A DNA stretch of 64,000 nt from assembly GCF_023074055.1 (NCBI RefSeq), contig NZ_JADPKR010000057.1, positions 27,226 through 91,225 of the forward strand. Reading direction: 5' to 3'. Made by a program: the position numbers and the translations under genes. Numbering within the stretch: position 1 is the stretch's first letter; each line of letters starts with the position of its first letter. The notes under the pieces are model-generated. The model had not been told where the DNA came from. It did no database searches and was given only the letters and a program-made list of their open reading frames with translations. Of this stretch, positions 36,009 to 45,387 are shown piece by piece. Source of the DNA: Bradyrhizobium sp. 141. GTDB taxonomy: Bacteria > Pseudomonadota > Alphaproteobacteria > Rhizobiales > Xanthobacteraceae.

Positions 36009-37490
36009 TCACCACTCCACATCTTGATCGGTTTCCAGGATAACCATTTCGGCGCTCGGGATCGCGACGTGAACTGACCTGCTTTGGCCCGTCGACTTGC
36101 GCTTGACGGCGATCTCAGATTTCCATTTCAACTCTATGAGCCAAGGGGCGATGAACCAGACCAGGGCGACCAGCTGCAGCACAACATTGATACTGAACGC
36201 CGTCTGATACGCGATTGAGGGGTAGTGTCCGTCCTTTGCCGGCCATTGCTCGAGAATTAACCCCGTCCCGTATTGGACGAGGAAAGCCCACCCGAAATGC
36301 AGAACGTTGAGCACGCCGTTTGCGCGCGCGATCAATTGAGCTGGAAAGTAATCTCCGATGATCGCGTAGCTGAGGACGATTGCTGATCCGACCATCGCCA
36401 CAATGATCCACGACGGTAGGGACAGGAATGGCGGATGCAATATCAGCGCGAGTTCGGCTGCAATGAACACAGCAGCTATGATTGCGAGCAACGTTTCAAT
36501 GTCCTTGCCATGCCGGCGCAACGAATCGGCGACCACGCCGAGCAGCAATGCGCCAATGCTTAGGGCTATCGCCATGACGAGCAATTGTGTGACAAGGCTT
36601 GTTCGGTCCAACCCTTCCACATCGCTCAGCCAGGACGCTGCCCACAAGGACTGCAGGGCCCACGCGGATCCGATACATGTTGAAGAAATCGGCGCAATTC
36701 TCCAGAACCGTCCATCCGTATAGACGGTCTTCAGGCTGACCGTCTCTGGAGGGCTCTTCGCAGTTGCCTCATGCTCTGGAACCAAAAAATAGATCGAAGC
36801 GGCCGCGGAGGCACTGGATGCGGCAAGCAGCTCAAATAGACCGCGCCAGCCTATCCAGTTAAGCAATGCCTCGGCTGGTGCAGTTGCCGTTACCGCGCCC
36901 AATGCACCCAGCATGATCATACAACCGTTGACGAGCGCCACGCGCTCTCTCGGAAACCAGAGCACGACTGTTTTCAGGCCAGACATGAGGGAAGCTGCGG
37001 TGCCAAATGCTATCATCGCGCGAGCAACCAGAAGCGACAGAAGTCCACTCGATAATCCGAAAAGCGCAGCGCCTGCGGCAGCCAGCAGCAAGAGCGCACC
37101 CTGGACTCGGCGCGGACCGAAGCGATCCAAGAGCATGCCCATCGGAATCTGGCTGCCGGTAACGACCAGAAAGTAGATCGAGCCCAACAGCCCCAAATCG
37201 GCCGTACCAAGCTCCAATTCAGAGGCGAGGCGGCCACAAATGAGCGTGTTGATCATCCGAAACAGGTAGGAAAGATAATATCCCGCGGCAAAGGGAAGGA
37301 ACACGCAAGAGATGATCCGCCAGCTCCAACCCCGGTTGACCGGCTTCTCGCCTGATATCAGCCCAGCGGCATCGCTGCGCGTGTTGCTCGGAACGCGACC
37401 ACTGGCTTTAACACAAGACGTTTGGCAGCTGTCGAAAGTTAATATTGCTGCCGCCCTCCTCGGCGACAGCACACGCTTCTGAGTTTTCAC
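36009..37490 (-). CDS. major facilitator superfamily transporter, start uncertain
   Basis: About twelve membrane helices are encoded. The first (RIISCVFLPFAAGYYLSYLF) follows the polar NRGWSWR. The signature loop MGMLLDRFGPRRVQG between helices 2 and 3 and the long central loop are normal. The family is the general sugar/metabolite MFS; substrate unknown. The reading frame extends through the copG-like gene (83-base overlap). No ATG, GTG or TTG lies between the end of that gene and the first helix, so either the overlap is used or the native start was lost; an ACG in the place of a start at the codon before RSDAAG could be a mutated ATG. Coordinates give the longest frame, so the 5' end is doubtful. 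Confidence 0.75.
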   Translation of the reverse strand: MKTQKRVLSPRRAAAILTFDSCQTSCVKASGRVPSNTRSDAAGLISGEKPVNRGWSWRIISCVFLPFAAGYYLSYLFRMINTLICGRLASELELGTADLGLLGSIYFLVVTGSQIPMGMLLDRFGPRRVQGALLLLAAAGAALFGLSSGLLSLLVARAMIAFGTAASLMSGLKTVVLWFPRERVALVNGCMIMLGALGAVTATAPAEALLNWIGWRGLFELLAASSASAAASIYFLVPEHEATAKSPPETVSLKTVYTDGRFWRIAPISSTCIGSAWALQSLWAASWLSDVEGLDRTSLVTQLLVMAIALSIGALLLGVVADSLRRHGKDIETLLAIIAAVFIAAELALILHPPFLSLPSWIIVAMVGSAIVLSYAIIGDYFPAQLIARANGVLNVLHFGWAFLVQYGTGLILEQWPAKDGHYPSIAYQTAFSINVVLQLVALVWFIAPWLIELKWKSEIAVKRKSTGQSRSVHVAIPSAEMVILETDQDVEW

Positions 37491-38070
37491 CTACGACGGC
37501 CACACAGTGGCGTTCTTCTTCAACTGGCGCTCGTGGAACGGCGCGTGACGCTCCGCCGCCCATTTCAGACCCGGATCGGCTGGAATTTCCCGAGCGATCA
37601 ATTGCCTCCTGCAGCAAGGGCCGGCCAAACCGTACGCGACGATCGACCTGCTCGGCAAACGCCTTGAAGCGCTCGAGCCCGAGTACGCACGCCTCGTCCT
37701 GCTTGGATGGCGGCATCGGCGGCGTCAGCGTGAGGTGGTATCGCGCATGGAGAGCCACTATTTCCGCGATCATCGCGATGTCCGTCCGCAGACTGAGCAC
37801 CTGCTCATTCGTTCGCTCGATCGCCTCGTAAACAAGACCCTCTATAGGCGGCGCCGGATCCAGGAAGCGCTCAAGAGCAGCCTCGACGACGAGGCTCTTG
37901 CCCATTCCAGGGCGGTCAGTCGCGGCTTGGAGTCGCTGGAAAATGCACTCAGAAAGTTGACTCGTCATCTTTCTGGTCTGCTGAGCTTCGCTTGGACTCG
38001 GCTGCGCGTCCACCTCAGCTTCATTCCGACTTGAGCTCGGTTCTCCCCGGCGCTCGCCGCTAATCTGCAT
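37408..38070 (-). CDS. CopG-like ribbon-helix-helix protein (second copy type)
   Basis: A 220-residue protein with a central RHH-like segment (QLSECIFQRLQAATDRPGMG, then KSLVVEAALERFLDP) and a helical effector part (IAEIVALHARYHLTLTPPMP, LERFKAFAEQVDRRVRFGRP). The overall plan resembles the CopG-type regulator next to traG in rhizobial elements but is clearly a different protein from the copG at 42975-43424. ATG 38070 is chosen because AAGGAAG lies about ten bases upstream; ATG 37968 is an alternative. It overlaps the MFS frame at its 3' end. It is probably left from another conjugative element or moved with the cargo. DNA-binding regulation of transfer genes is inferred from the family. Confidence 0.6.
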   Translation of the reverse strand: MQISGERRGEPSSSRNEAEVDAQPSPSEAQQTRKMTSQLSECIFQRLQAATDRPGMGKSLVVEAALERFLDPAPPIEGLVYEAIERTNEQVLSLRTDIAMIAEIVALHARYHLTLTPPMPPSKQDEACVLGLERFKAFAEQVDRRVRFGRPLLQEAIDRSGNSSRSGSEMGGGASRAVPRAPVEEERHCVAVVGENSEACAVAEEGGSNINFRQLPNVLC

Positions 38071-38973
38071 ACTCCAGCTTCCTTCTCTCTGCGACTGCAC
38101 ACCGCCCGCGCTTGCACGCGCGGGGTCTGGATGTTCGGTCGAAACGGATGAATCGCCTGCGATGACGCACGACAAAAGGGCCGAGACCGCATGCCGCTTC
38201 AACCGCGGGGACATTCTGGTCGCAGTCTGGCGTACCGAAAGAAAGAAACGGCGGACTCCTAAAGATCAGCGCCAGACGTCTCGTAGCCTCTTGTCCCTCT
38301 AGACAGCCAGGTCGCCGACAGACGAGCGATTTCGCGGACGGTGCGTGCACCCCTACTTGAAATCGACAAAGTTACCGATCCAAAAAAAGAGGCGCAGGCG
38401 CAATCTAGATGGCGCCCTCGCGCCCCCGACGTCGCGAACGACCCCCGCGGACGCACTGGCGTTATTCCCTGTGGGGGTGATGCGCCTCATAAGAAGCGCA
38501 CCAGCTCATGCGCGCGACCAAATACACCTGCGCCTCACCGATTTCCGGCATGCATCACCAGCGTGCGATAGGACTTACAACCGTTCGCGTGCCGCGCGTC
38601 GAGCCCGGCCCACGGCCGTTGAAACGTATCTGCTGGCCCAGTGCGACCACTCACTTGTCAGGAGGCCTCAGGGGAACTGTCGGCCGCACTGGCAGGCGGG
38701 TGGATCGCGCAGCGGGTCCCCCTCGCTATGGCTGCAGACGTAGCGCTCGTTGTGCCCGTCCTCGTCGCCCCCCCGCACTCCGGCTATCCCTTCCGGATCC
38801 GATGGAGGACTGCCATGTGAATTGCCCCTGCCGACGGCGAGCTTACTTGCGCCAGATCGGCTGCTACAGGCTCGTCGCAGAACATTCTGCGAAAGGCCCA
38901 CCCTGCTCGCCTTGACGTCGGAGCCGTCGATGTACCTAAGTGCAATCCTGGTAGCGTTGAGTGAGGGCACATC
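38071..38973. other. no identifiable gene
   Basis: Several long frames exist on both strands but none shows a recognisable family. A minus-strand end (about 38760-38670) reads DEDGHNERYVCSHSEGDPLR and contains Cys/His pairs that might be a small zinc-binding piece; not assigned. Confidence 0.3.
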
Positions 38974-39189
38974 ATGGATGTCGAGTTCTACAGGAGCTTT
39001 GCGCAGCGGGCCCGCGATCTGGCCGATAAGGCCGACCCGTTCACGCGAAAGCGGCTTCTGGTGCTGGCCGAGAAATACGATGCCAAGCTCGGCAAACCTT
39101 CGCCGGCCAGCCGCAATCTTCAACGCACGCTGCCGCTGCCCCGCACCGTGCCAGCCGTGAGCGCCATCTCCAATGCTGGCGAAGCTTGA
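38974..39189 (+). CDS. small hypothetical protein of a Bradyrhizobium-type family (71 aa)
   Basis: The sequence MDVEFYRSFAQRARDLADKA followed by FTRKRLLVLAEKYDAKLG is a short amphipathic helical protein of a type I recall as common in Bradyrhizobium genomes. GAGGG lies seven bases before the ATG. It has no membrane segment or signal peptide. It stands alone between unassigned sequence. Function unknown. Confidence 0.65.
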   Translation: MDVEFYRSFAQRARDLADKADPFTRKRLLVLAEKYDAKLGKPSPASRNLQRTLPLPRTVPAVSAISNAGEA

Positions 39190-39332
39190 CGAAGAGCGCC
39201 AGCAGCGAGGTCGACTGCGACGCCTGCAGCGGCAGCAAGCATCACCCCTCCAAGGCGCTGGATTTTCCAGGGACGATACACGAACTACACCGGGAAAGGA
39301 TGCGCACCCAAACTGAGTGAGCATGCCGGATG

Positions 39333-39527
39333 TCACCCGTCGACCGCCCTCACCGCGCTGCGGTCGCCGAGCAGCTTGCCGGTGGAGGCATTCACGAAAT
39401 GGACCGAGGAGCATGCCGGACAAACGACCGGCAGATGAGTATCGGGACCGATCTGCTCCAGCCCTGTCAGCAGTTGCTGCACGTTCATGCCCGTGCGCGG
39501 GCACCTGAAAAGTACTGATTGCTCCAT
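39333..39527 (-). CDS. small putative zinc-ribbon protein (64 aa)
   Basis: The first half has FRCPRTGMNVQQLL and the second VVCPACSSVHFVNASTGKLL. The Cys pattern (one CP near residue 9 and CPAC near residue 36) suggests a single metal-binding ribbon, one Cys fewer than a full four-Cys site. Similar short proteins are frequent in Bradyrhizobium. Function unknown. Confidence 0.6.
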   Translation of the reverse strand: MEQSVLFRCPRTGMNVQQLLTGLEQIGPDTHLPVVCPACSSVHFVNASTGKLLGDRSAVRAVDG

Positions 39528-39529
39528 CC

Positions 39530-40315
39530 GGCCAGCATAGGCCTGGATACTGCGCCCCGAAACTGCGGTTGTTTACTGAGACCGTGCCGGCGCCTTCCGG
39601 AGCACCGTGCGGCGGCAGTTATGAATCTTCATCGCGTCTGGAGGCTGGGTCCAGGACACAGTTTTTCGTATTCTTTGGCCCAGTTCTCAAGCCGCGGGGC
39701 TGGGTCCGGATCGTTGAGCGCAAGCGTGGGCACCTTCTCGGCGAGTAATCTGGTTTTATCGTCCTCCATGAAATTCCTAACCCGAATGGGCGCTCGTGTT
39801 GCGCAGGATGCTGGATGCCCTTGCATGGAGATCACCGTAGCTTGAGTGCGCGTTCACCTTCAGCCGCCAGCTTCCCCGGCGAGGATCGCCTGGACCTGAT
39901 CCCACCGCCGTTGGGCGCCACTCGGAAAGACCTGCCATGACGAGCCGTCTCGAGCTGACGATGTGGCCTCCCGATATGAGCAGATCCTCATCGAGGCAAC
40001 ATCCAGATCTCGAGGCGGGGCGCTGCAAGGATGGGCGTGCGGCGGTCAGCGTAACTGTTCGAACACCTGAAGCGAACTTGCCGCTGCAGTGACCAGGTGC
40101 GCTGTAGGCTGAAGGTCATTGGCGAGGCTCCGCAGCTAGTCATTTCTCCAATAGAGAATCGGTCTGGATCATGCCGAGCGGCCCGCATGGCCCTGCTGCA
40201 AACTAGCTCTTTCTCTTTGCGCATGTGACTCTCGGGCGATTACCTGTATCTCCGGCCATTCGGGTCGAAGCGGGAATGCGCCATCTCCGGTTCGGGCGGC
40301 GAGGACCAATAACTC
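39530..40315. other. no identifiable gene
   Basis: A minus-strand frame at 39835-39629 contains EDDKTRLLAEKVPTLALNDP, which is protein-like, but its start, partners and family are unclear. Nothing else supportable was seen. Confidence 0.3.
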
Positions 40316-41311
40316 TCAAGAGGCGTCCGCAGCACGGTCCTCGCGGTGAAGGCCGGTAGTCGCCACGCTCCTGGGAGGAACAATCCGTTCATGGACGTGC
40401 GAAGAAGGTGTCCGGTCGATCAGGAGGCTGATCAGTTCAGGGCGACTGTAGTGACCGCTTGCATCCATCACTCTCTTGCGCCCGTCGATTTCGATGAAGT
40501 CGAGATCCGCAATCACCTCTCCTTCACCTTCCTTCAGGGGCTCGCCTATCAATTGACCATCGGGGGCAACGATAGCGGTGAAGCAACCGCCCGAAATCGG
40601 AGCGATAGCAGCGCCCGTGTCGTTGGCAATTTGGGCTTGCTGGTCGGCGTTGAGCCATGCGGTTGCGCTGACGACGAAGCAGGCCGATTCAAGGGCATGC
40701 TGTCGGGTGCTCACTTCCGTTTGCTGGGAGAAAAGAGGGCCGAAGATCGAGCCGGGGTACATCGCGGAGTGGATCTGCTCGCCATCGGCAATCAAGGCGT
40801 ATCTTGCCAGCGGGAGATAATGTTCCCAGCACGCAAGCTGGCCGATCCGGCCGACGGCGCTGTCTACGGCGCGAAGGCCGGCACCGTCGCCCTGGCCCCA
40901 GACCATCCGCTCATGATAGGTGGGGGTGATCTTGCGGCGACGCTGGATCAGCGTGCCGTCCGCATCGAACAGGAGCTGAGTGTTGTAGATCGATCCTCCG
41001 TCCCGCTCGTTGGCGCCCACGGAAACGACCATTTGGGCGTCCTTGGCGGCATCGCCGATCGCATGCGTCTCCGCAGAGGGTACCGTAAGGGATTGCTCAA
41101 GCAGCCTCTGATGCTCCTTGGCAAGCGTGAAGGGCGGCTGGACGAACGAGAAATACGGGTAGTAGGGAATGATGGTCTCGGGAAACGTGGCGAAACGCAC
41201 CTCCTTCTTGCCCAATTCGCGAATCTTTTTGGTGATCTTCTCGACTGTCCCCTCTCGGCTGTACAACACGGGGCTGATCTGTACGGCGGCTGCCTTGACG
41301 ATGTTTCTCAT
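40316..41311 (-). CDS. nitrilase
   Basis: An intact 331-residue carbon-nitrogen hydrolase of the nitrilase branch, converting nitriles to acids and ammonia in the cytoplasm. The catalytic triad is visible: Glu45 in FATFPETIIPYY, Lys127 in QRRRKITPTYHERM and Cys161 in LACWEHYLPLAR. The CWEHY signature is typical of true nitrilases rather than amidases. ATG 41311 is chosen because the family N-terminus (MRNIVKAAAVQISP) begins there; upstream reading overlaps the SDR pseudogene. Rhizobial nitrilases act on aliphatic or aryl-acetonitriles and could make indole-3-acetic acid from indole-acetonitrile; substrate here is unknown. It is part of the cargo between trbB and copG. Confidence 0.92.
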   Translation of the reverse strand: MRNIVKAAAVQISPVLYSREGTVEKITKKIRELGKKEVRFATFPETIIPYYPYFSFVQPPFTLAKEHQRLLEQSLTVPSAETHAIGDAAKDAQMVVSVGANERDGGSIYNTQLLFDADGTLIQRRRKITPTYHERMVWGQGDGAGLRAVDSAVGRIGQLACWEHYLPLARYALIADGEQIHSAMYPGSIFGPLFSQQTEVSTRQHALESACFVVSATAWLNADQQAQIANDTGAAIAPISGGCFTAIVAPDGQLIGEPLKEGEGEVIADLDFIEIDGRKRVMDASGHYSRPELISLLIDRTPSSHVHERIVPPRSVATTGLHREDRAADAS

Positions 41312-41411
41312 TCTCTTCTTCTGCTCATTGTGAGTATCCGAGCGCTGCACTGGACTGGTGTAGAGGACGACGCGGGAGGCTCTTCGAGCACATCGCCAGG
41401 GCTTGTTGGAC

Positions 41412-42010
41412 TCAGGGCTGTGTGCGTCTGCCATCGACAGCCACGTCGATGCCGGTGATGTAGGATGCGTCGCCGAAAGCGAGGAAGCTCACGCGCCGCG
41501 ATCTTCCGTGGCTTGCCCAAGTGTTTCGCGGCTATCTGCTCCAGCAGGACCGTTCCGCGGTCTTGCACGCCGGCCTCGGAAATGCCGATCTTCCTAAACA
41601 GCGGGCTTTCGATGACGCCCGAGCTCTCGGCGTTTACCCGAACGCTTCGGCGGATCAGTTGGGCGCCAAGCGCTCGCGTCAAGTTGCAGAGTGCGGCCTT
41701 GGATGCCGATACGGCCGATGTTCCCGCGATTCCGACCTGATCGGACAAAGAAGCCGTGAAGCCGATCGCGTTTAGGTTGCGCGCGAGAGGCAACGCCTTC
41801 TGAACATTGAAATAGGATCTAGGGAAATCGACGCTTACGACGTCAAAGCTCTGCTGCGTTGTTTCCGCGAGCGAGCCGAGTTTCGCGATTTCGGCATTGG
41901 CATCGAAATGGGCTATAATAGTTTCGCGCATTCCTTCGAAGCGGGATAGCCAGCGCGAAAAGCGGCAATAGCCAAGCCTCGCTGTCCGGATAGCTGCGCA
42001 ATGCCCTGCA
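41412..42010 (-). pseudogene. short-chain dehydrogenase/reductase pseudogene
   Basis: The frame has SDR features: KLGSLAETTQQSFDVV, then KALPLARNLNAIGFTASLSD, and GTSAVSASKAALCNLTRALG, where the catalytic Tyr of Y-x-x-x-K is replaced (Val in the YSASK position). The Rossmann start with its glycine motif is missing upstream. Near the end, after KPRKIAA, the reading shifts and the final motif DASYITGIDVAVDG appears in another frame (about 41470-41420). Truncation, the lost tyrosine and the frameshift all show decay. Confidence 0.75.
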
Positions 42011-42020
42011 GGACTTTGGC

Positions 42021-42368
42021 TCATGACGCGTTTTCTGCATCGCTTGGCTTATGCATTGAGGGATAAGGCTTTCTGCTTCCTGTGTCGGTAGTCGCGTCGG
42101 CTACTGCCGTGGTCGAATCATGCGCAATCATGTAGTACGTGGTGAAGTGGCCGCTCTTGCTGGCGATCTTACCCTTCTTGCGAGTGACGTTGCCCTTCTC
42201 ACGTTTGGTAATCAGCTTCATCTCGCACCGCTTGGCGATCAGGGGCATCGGGACAAGCTTCCATCCCGTGGCCTTGCGCAACTCTGCTTGTGTAACGCCG
42301 TCTTGTCGTGAGGCGAGAGAGCGGATCAGATTGATCTTGGTGTGAGGATGCTTGGCCATCGTCGCCAT
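42021..42368 (-). CDS. small DNA-binding-like protein (DUF3489-type winged helix)
   Basis: About 115 residues starting at ATG 42368 (or 42359). The segment TKINLIRSLASRQDGVTQAE followed by LRKATGWKLVPMPLIAKRC looks like the helix-turn-helix of DUF3489-type proteins, where GATGWxxxS is typical. A basic middle (TKREKGNVTRKKGKIAS) follows. No strong ribosome site is visible. It lies between the SDR pseudogene and copG; function unknown, DNA binding inferred. Confidence 0.55.
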   Translation of the reverse strand: MATMAKHPHTKINLIRSLASRQDGVTQAELRKATGWKLVPMPLIAKRCEMKLITKREKGNVTRKKGKIASKSGHFTTYYMIAHDSTTAVADATTDTGSRKPYPSMHKPSDAENAS

Positions 42369-42369
42369 C

Positions 42370-42974
42370 CGGGGGAATTGGGCCTCATTCAAACGGCTCC
42401 AAGCCAATGTGCTTCTCGTGGCCCAGTTGTCCCTTCCATCGAAAGGAGACGATCTAGTTCCGTTCCTTTGGAATTGTGGAAAACATATTGCAGGCGGTCT
42501 CAGGCGTTGCCTGATCGCAATCTGACGTAAACGGATAACGTCGCACCAGTTTGCTGAAGTGTGGGGCAGTGCAAGTTCTCGCATTTTTCGACAGGATGTT
42601 CGCATAGTAAGACCGTACAACGTGGATTGCTAACACAGAGGACCTGCGATGCAATTCGCAAAAACTGGTAGGGCAACCATTGAGAAGACCTTCCAGAACT
42701 CTGGAGAGGCTTCCGCTTGCTCAAGCAAGCAGCGTTACTCCATTGAGCGGCAGCTCGGATGGAGGCCGGACCTCGTCTCAACTCGCTTCAGATTTCAGCA
42801 TTCATGTCATGCGGCCTGCTACCCCTCAGATATCTGCTGTCGGTCCCGACCTAACGCGCTCGCTCCGTTCGATTTGGCCCTATCGTTGTTTGCGGCCGAA
42901 ATGTACTCGGCGCGAGCACCCTCGCAAATTCCCATGTAGTCCTGCATCGTCCGCCCGCTCCGGCGGTTGTTGAA
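42370..42974. other. no identifiable gene upstream edge of cargo
   Basis: Short frames only (for example plus 42649-42939); none is family-like. This is the copG-side boundary of the cargo segment; no inverted repeat or target duplication was recognised. Confidence 0.35.
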
Positions 42975-43424
42975 TTACTCTGGAATTGCGGCGTTCGAAT
43001 CGAAGCTCACCTCTTTCAGAACGCTTGATCCGCTGGAAAGCCTTCGGCCAAGCGCTTCAACGAATCGATCATAACGTTCGGCGCCTTTGGCGCGAGCGGC
43101 TGGACTGGATTGTTCTGGTAATGCCGGCACCGATGTCAACCAGAAGCGAATGAACAGGGCGAGCGTCTCGAGCGTGATGCTGTCATTGCGTTCGAGACGC
43201 TCGAGCAGCCGTGCGATCCGATCCAGCCGCTTGGCAATAGCCGCCTCCCGTTGGTCGGAATCGTCAGGCGAAAGAAACGAGGCGATCGCGGCCTCTGCGA
43301 CCAGCGACTTGGGCTGGCTACGACGCTCCGCGAAGACATCAAGGGTTCTGAATGTCTGCGGATCAAGGTAGACGCTGAGCTGAATCTTTTTCACCGATTT
43401 GGTCCACTCAGAGGTCCATGCCAT
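42975..43424 (-). CDS. CopG-family ribbon-helix-helix protein linked to traG
   Basis: A 149-residue protein. The N-terminal RHH (KKIQLSVYLDPQTFRTLDVF, then SQPKSLVAEAAIASFLSP) is followed by a helical part (LDRIARLLERLERNDSITLE, LFIRFWLTSVPALPE). Its ATG overlaps the traG stop by 17 bases, so it is co-translated with traG. In related elements this gene links traG to trbB; here the next gene downstream is cargo. It probably acts as a relaxosome accessory or repressor, by analogy with other conjugative RHH proteins. Confidence 0.85.
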   Translation of the reverse strand: MAWTSEWTKSVKKIQLSVYLDPQTFRTLDVFAERRSQPKSLVAEAAIASFLSPDDSDQREAAIAKRLDRIARLLERLERNDSITLETLALFIRFWLTSVPALPEQSSPAARAKGAERYDRFVEALGRRLSSGSSVLKEVSFDSNAAIPE

Positions 43425-45387
43425 CGTCAGGGTCGAGGCTGGTCGCGCGCGCTAATCCCTGCATTGCGCGGCTTAGCGCTTGTGCCTGGACCGCATCTGC
43501 GTCGGGCTCATCGGGACCAGCATCGAACTCATGTTCCGCGAGCGGTGCCTTGATTTCGATCTCCTCGTGCTGCGGCAATTCTGGCTCGCGCCGCAGCCCC
43601 CCGTTCGGATCGCCACGCTTTCGCTGCCGAGGCGCAAGCAGTTCGATCGAGGGCGCAGGGCTTGGGTGCCCTGACCAGTCCTCATCCGGGCGCGAGGACA
43701 AGAGAATTGTTCGTGTTCTAGCGGGCCTGAAGATTCGCTTCTGAAATTGCGGGTCCTCATAGTAACGAACCTTGGTGGCACGCAGCGGGTGGAGGCCCGA
43801 CACCATCACAATCGCCTCTTTCGATGAGAGCTGCATGACTTCGCCGGGCGTCAGGAGCGGACGGGACGTCTCTTGGCGGCTCACCATCAAGTGTCCAAGC
43901 CAGGGGCTTAAGCGATGCCCGGCATAGTTTTTCATGGCGCGCAGTTCGGTCGCGGTCCCCAGCGCATCCGAGACGCGCTTAGCGGTGCGCTCGTCATTCG
44001 TGGAGAAGGCGATCCGGATGTGACAATTGTCGAGGATCGCGTGGTTCGGCCCATAGGCGCGTTCTAATTGATTCAAGCTCTGAGTGATCAGGAAACTGCG
44101 AATGCCATAGCCCGCCATGAAGGCAAGCTGGCTCTCGAAAAAATCGAGGCGGCCAAGGGCTGCAAACTCGTCCAGCATCAGGAGGAGCTTTTGACGGCGC
44201 CGGTCGGGATCCAGGCTCTCGGTCAGGCGCCGTCCGATCTGATTGAGGATGAGCCGCATCAGGGGTTTTGTGCGGACGATGTCGGATGGCGGCACGACGA
44301 GATAGAGTGAAACGGGCTGCGGTCGATCGACGAGATCGCGAATGCGCCAATCGCTCCGCGCGGTGACCTTAGCGACGACCGGATCGCGGTAAAGGCCCAA
44401 GAAGCTCATTGTGGTCGACAGCACGCCCGACCGCTCGTTCTCGCTCTTGTTGAGCAGCTCTCGCGCAGCTGAAGCGACGACGGGATGAACGCGATCACCC
44501 AGATGAGGAGTCGCAAGCATCGCATTCAGTGTGGCCTCGATCGGGCGGCACGGGTCCGAAAGGAATCTGGCAACCCCGGCAAGTGTCTTGTCAGCTTCAG
44601 CGTAGAGGACATGCAGGATAGCGCCGACGAGCAGAGAATGGCTGGTTTTTTCCCAATGATTGCGCCGCTCGAGCGCCCCTTCGGGATCGACCAGGATATC
44701 CGCGACATTTTGCGCGTCTCGTACTTCGCAATCACCACGGCGAATCTCAAGAAGGGGATTGTAGGCGGCGCTTGCCGCGTTTGTCGGGTCGAACAAGAGT
44801 ACATCTCCAAGGTGCGCGCGCCACCCCGAGGTCAACTGGAAATTCTCGCCCTTGATATCGTGGACGATCACCGAACGCGGCCAGGTCAAAAGAGTCGGAA
44901 CGACCAGGCCGACTCCCTTGCCCGAACGGGTAGGCGCAAAGCAGAGCACGTGCTCAGGCCCGTCATGGCGAAGATATCGACCATCGAAACGCCCGAGCAC
45001 AAGGCCATCGTTGCCTAGCAACCCCGCCCGTTTGACCTCGCGCGTATCGGCCCAACGCGCTGATCCGTAAGTCGTGACATCGCGAGCCTCATGCGCGCGC
45101 AAGACCGAAAGCACCATTGCTGCGGCGACTGCCGCGATCCCACCGCTCCCGGCAATGGCACCCCCCTGGAGGAATATCGTGGGCGCGTAAGCGTCGAATT
45201 CAAACCACCAGATGAAGAAGGCAAACGGCTGGTAGACGGGCCAGGTCCCTAATCTGAACCAGGCCGGTCCAAGCTGCGGCTGGAACGCAAGCTGACAAGC
45301 GGTCCATTCGGTCGCTGCCCACACGAAGGTGAACGCGATTAGGCAAACCAGGATCACCTGATGCCAGATGATTTTTGTCGCGGACAT
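43408..45387 (-). CDS. traG: conjugative coupling protein TraG (VirD4-like)
   Basis: A 659-residue hexameric ATPase that brings the relaxosome to the Trb channel. Two N-terminal membrane helices (ILVCLIAFTFVWAATEW and IAAVAAAMVLSVL) anchor it. The Walker A FAPTRSGKGVGLVVPTLLTW is near residue 152, Walker B LLLMLDEFAALGRLDF near 405, and the downstream FLITQSLNQLERAYG is typical. The C-terminal 90 residues are acidic. Length is normal. It lies upstream of copG on the minus strand, with an IS630 insertion about 500 bases upstream of its start. Confidence 0.95.
   Translation of the reverse strand: MSATKIIWHQVILVCLIAFTFVWAATEWTACQLAFQPQLGPAWFRLGTWPVYQPFAFFIWWFEFDAYAPTIFLQGGAIAGSGGIAAVAAAMVLSVLRAHEARDVTTYGSARWADTREVKRAGLLGNDGLVLGRFDGRYLRHDGPEHVLCFAPTRSGKGVGLVVPTLLTWPRSVIVHDIKGENFQLTSGWRAHLGDVLLFDPTNAASAAYNPLLEIRRGDCEVRDAQNVADILVDPEGALERRNHWEKTSHSLLVGAILHVLYAEADKTLAGVARFLSDPCRPIEATLNAMLATPHLGDRVHPVVASAARELLNKSENERSGVLSTTMSFLGLYRDPVVAKVTARSDWRIRDLVDRPQPVSLYLVVPPSDIVRTKPLMRLILNQIGRRLTESLDPDRRRQKLLLMLDEFAALGRLDFFESQLAFMAGYGIRSFLITQSLNQLERAYGPNHAILDNCHIRIAFSTNDERTAKRVSDALGTATELRAMKNYAGHRLSPWLGHLMVSRQETSRPLLTPGEVMQLSSKEAIVMVSGLHPLRATKVRYYEDPQFQKRIFRPARTRTILLSSRPDEDWSGHPSPAPSIELLAPRQRKRGDPNGGLRREPELPQHEEIEIKAPLAEHEFDAGPDEPDADAVQAQALSRAMQGLARATSLDPDDGMDL

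Noticed and set aside
40346..41458. A 370-codon plus-strand frame
   Set aside because: It is antisense to the nitrilase gene, whose catalytic triad is clear on the minus strand.
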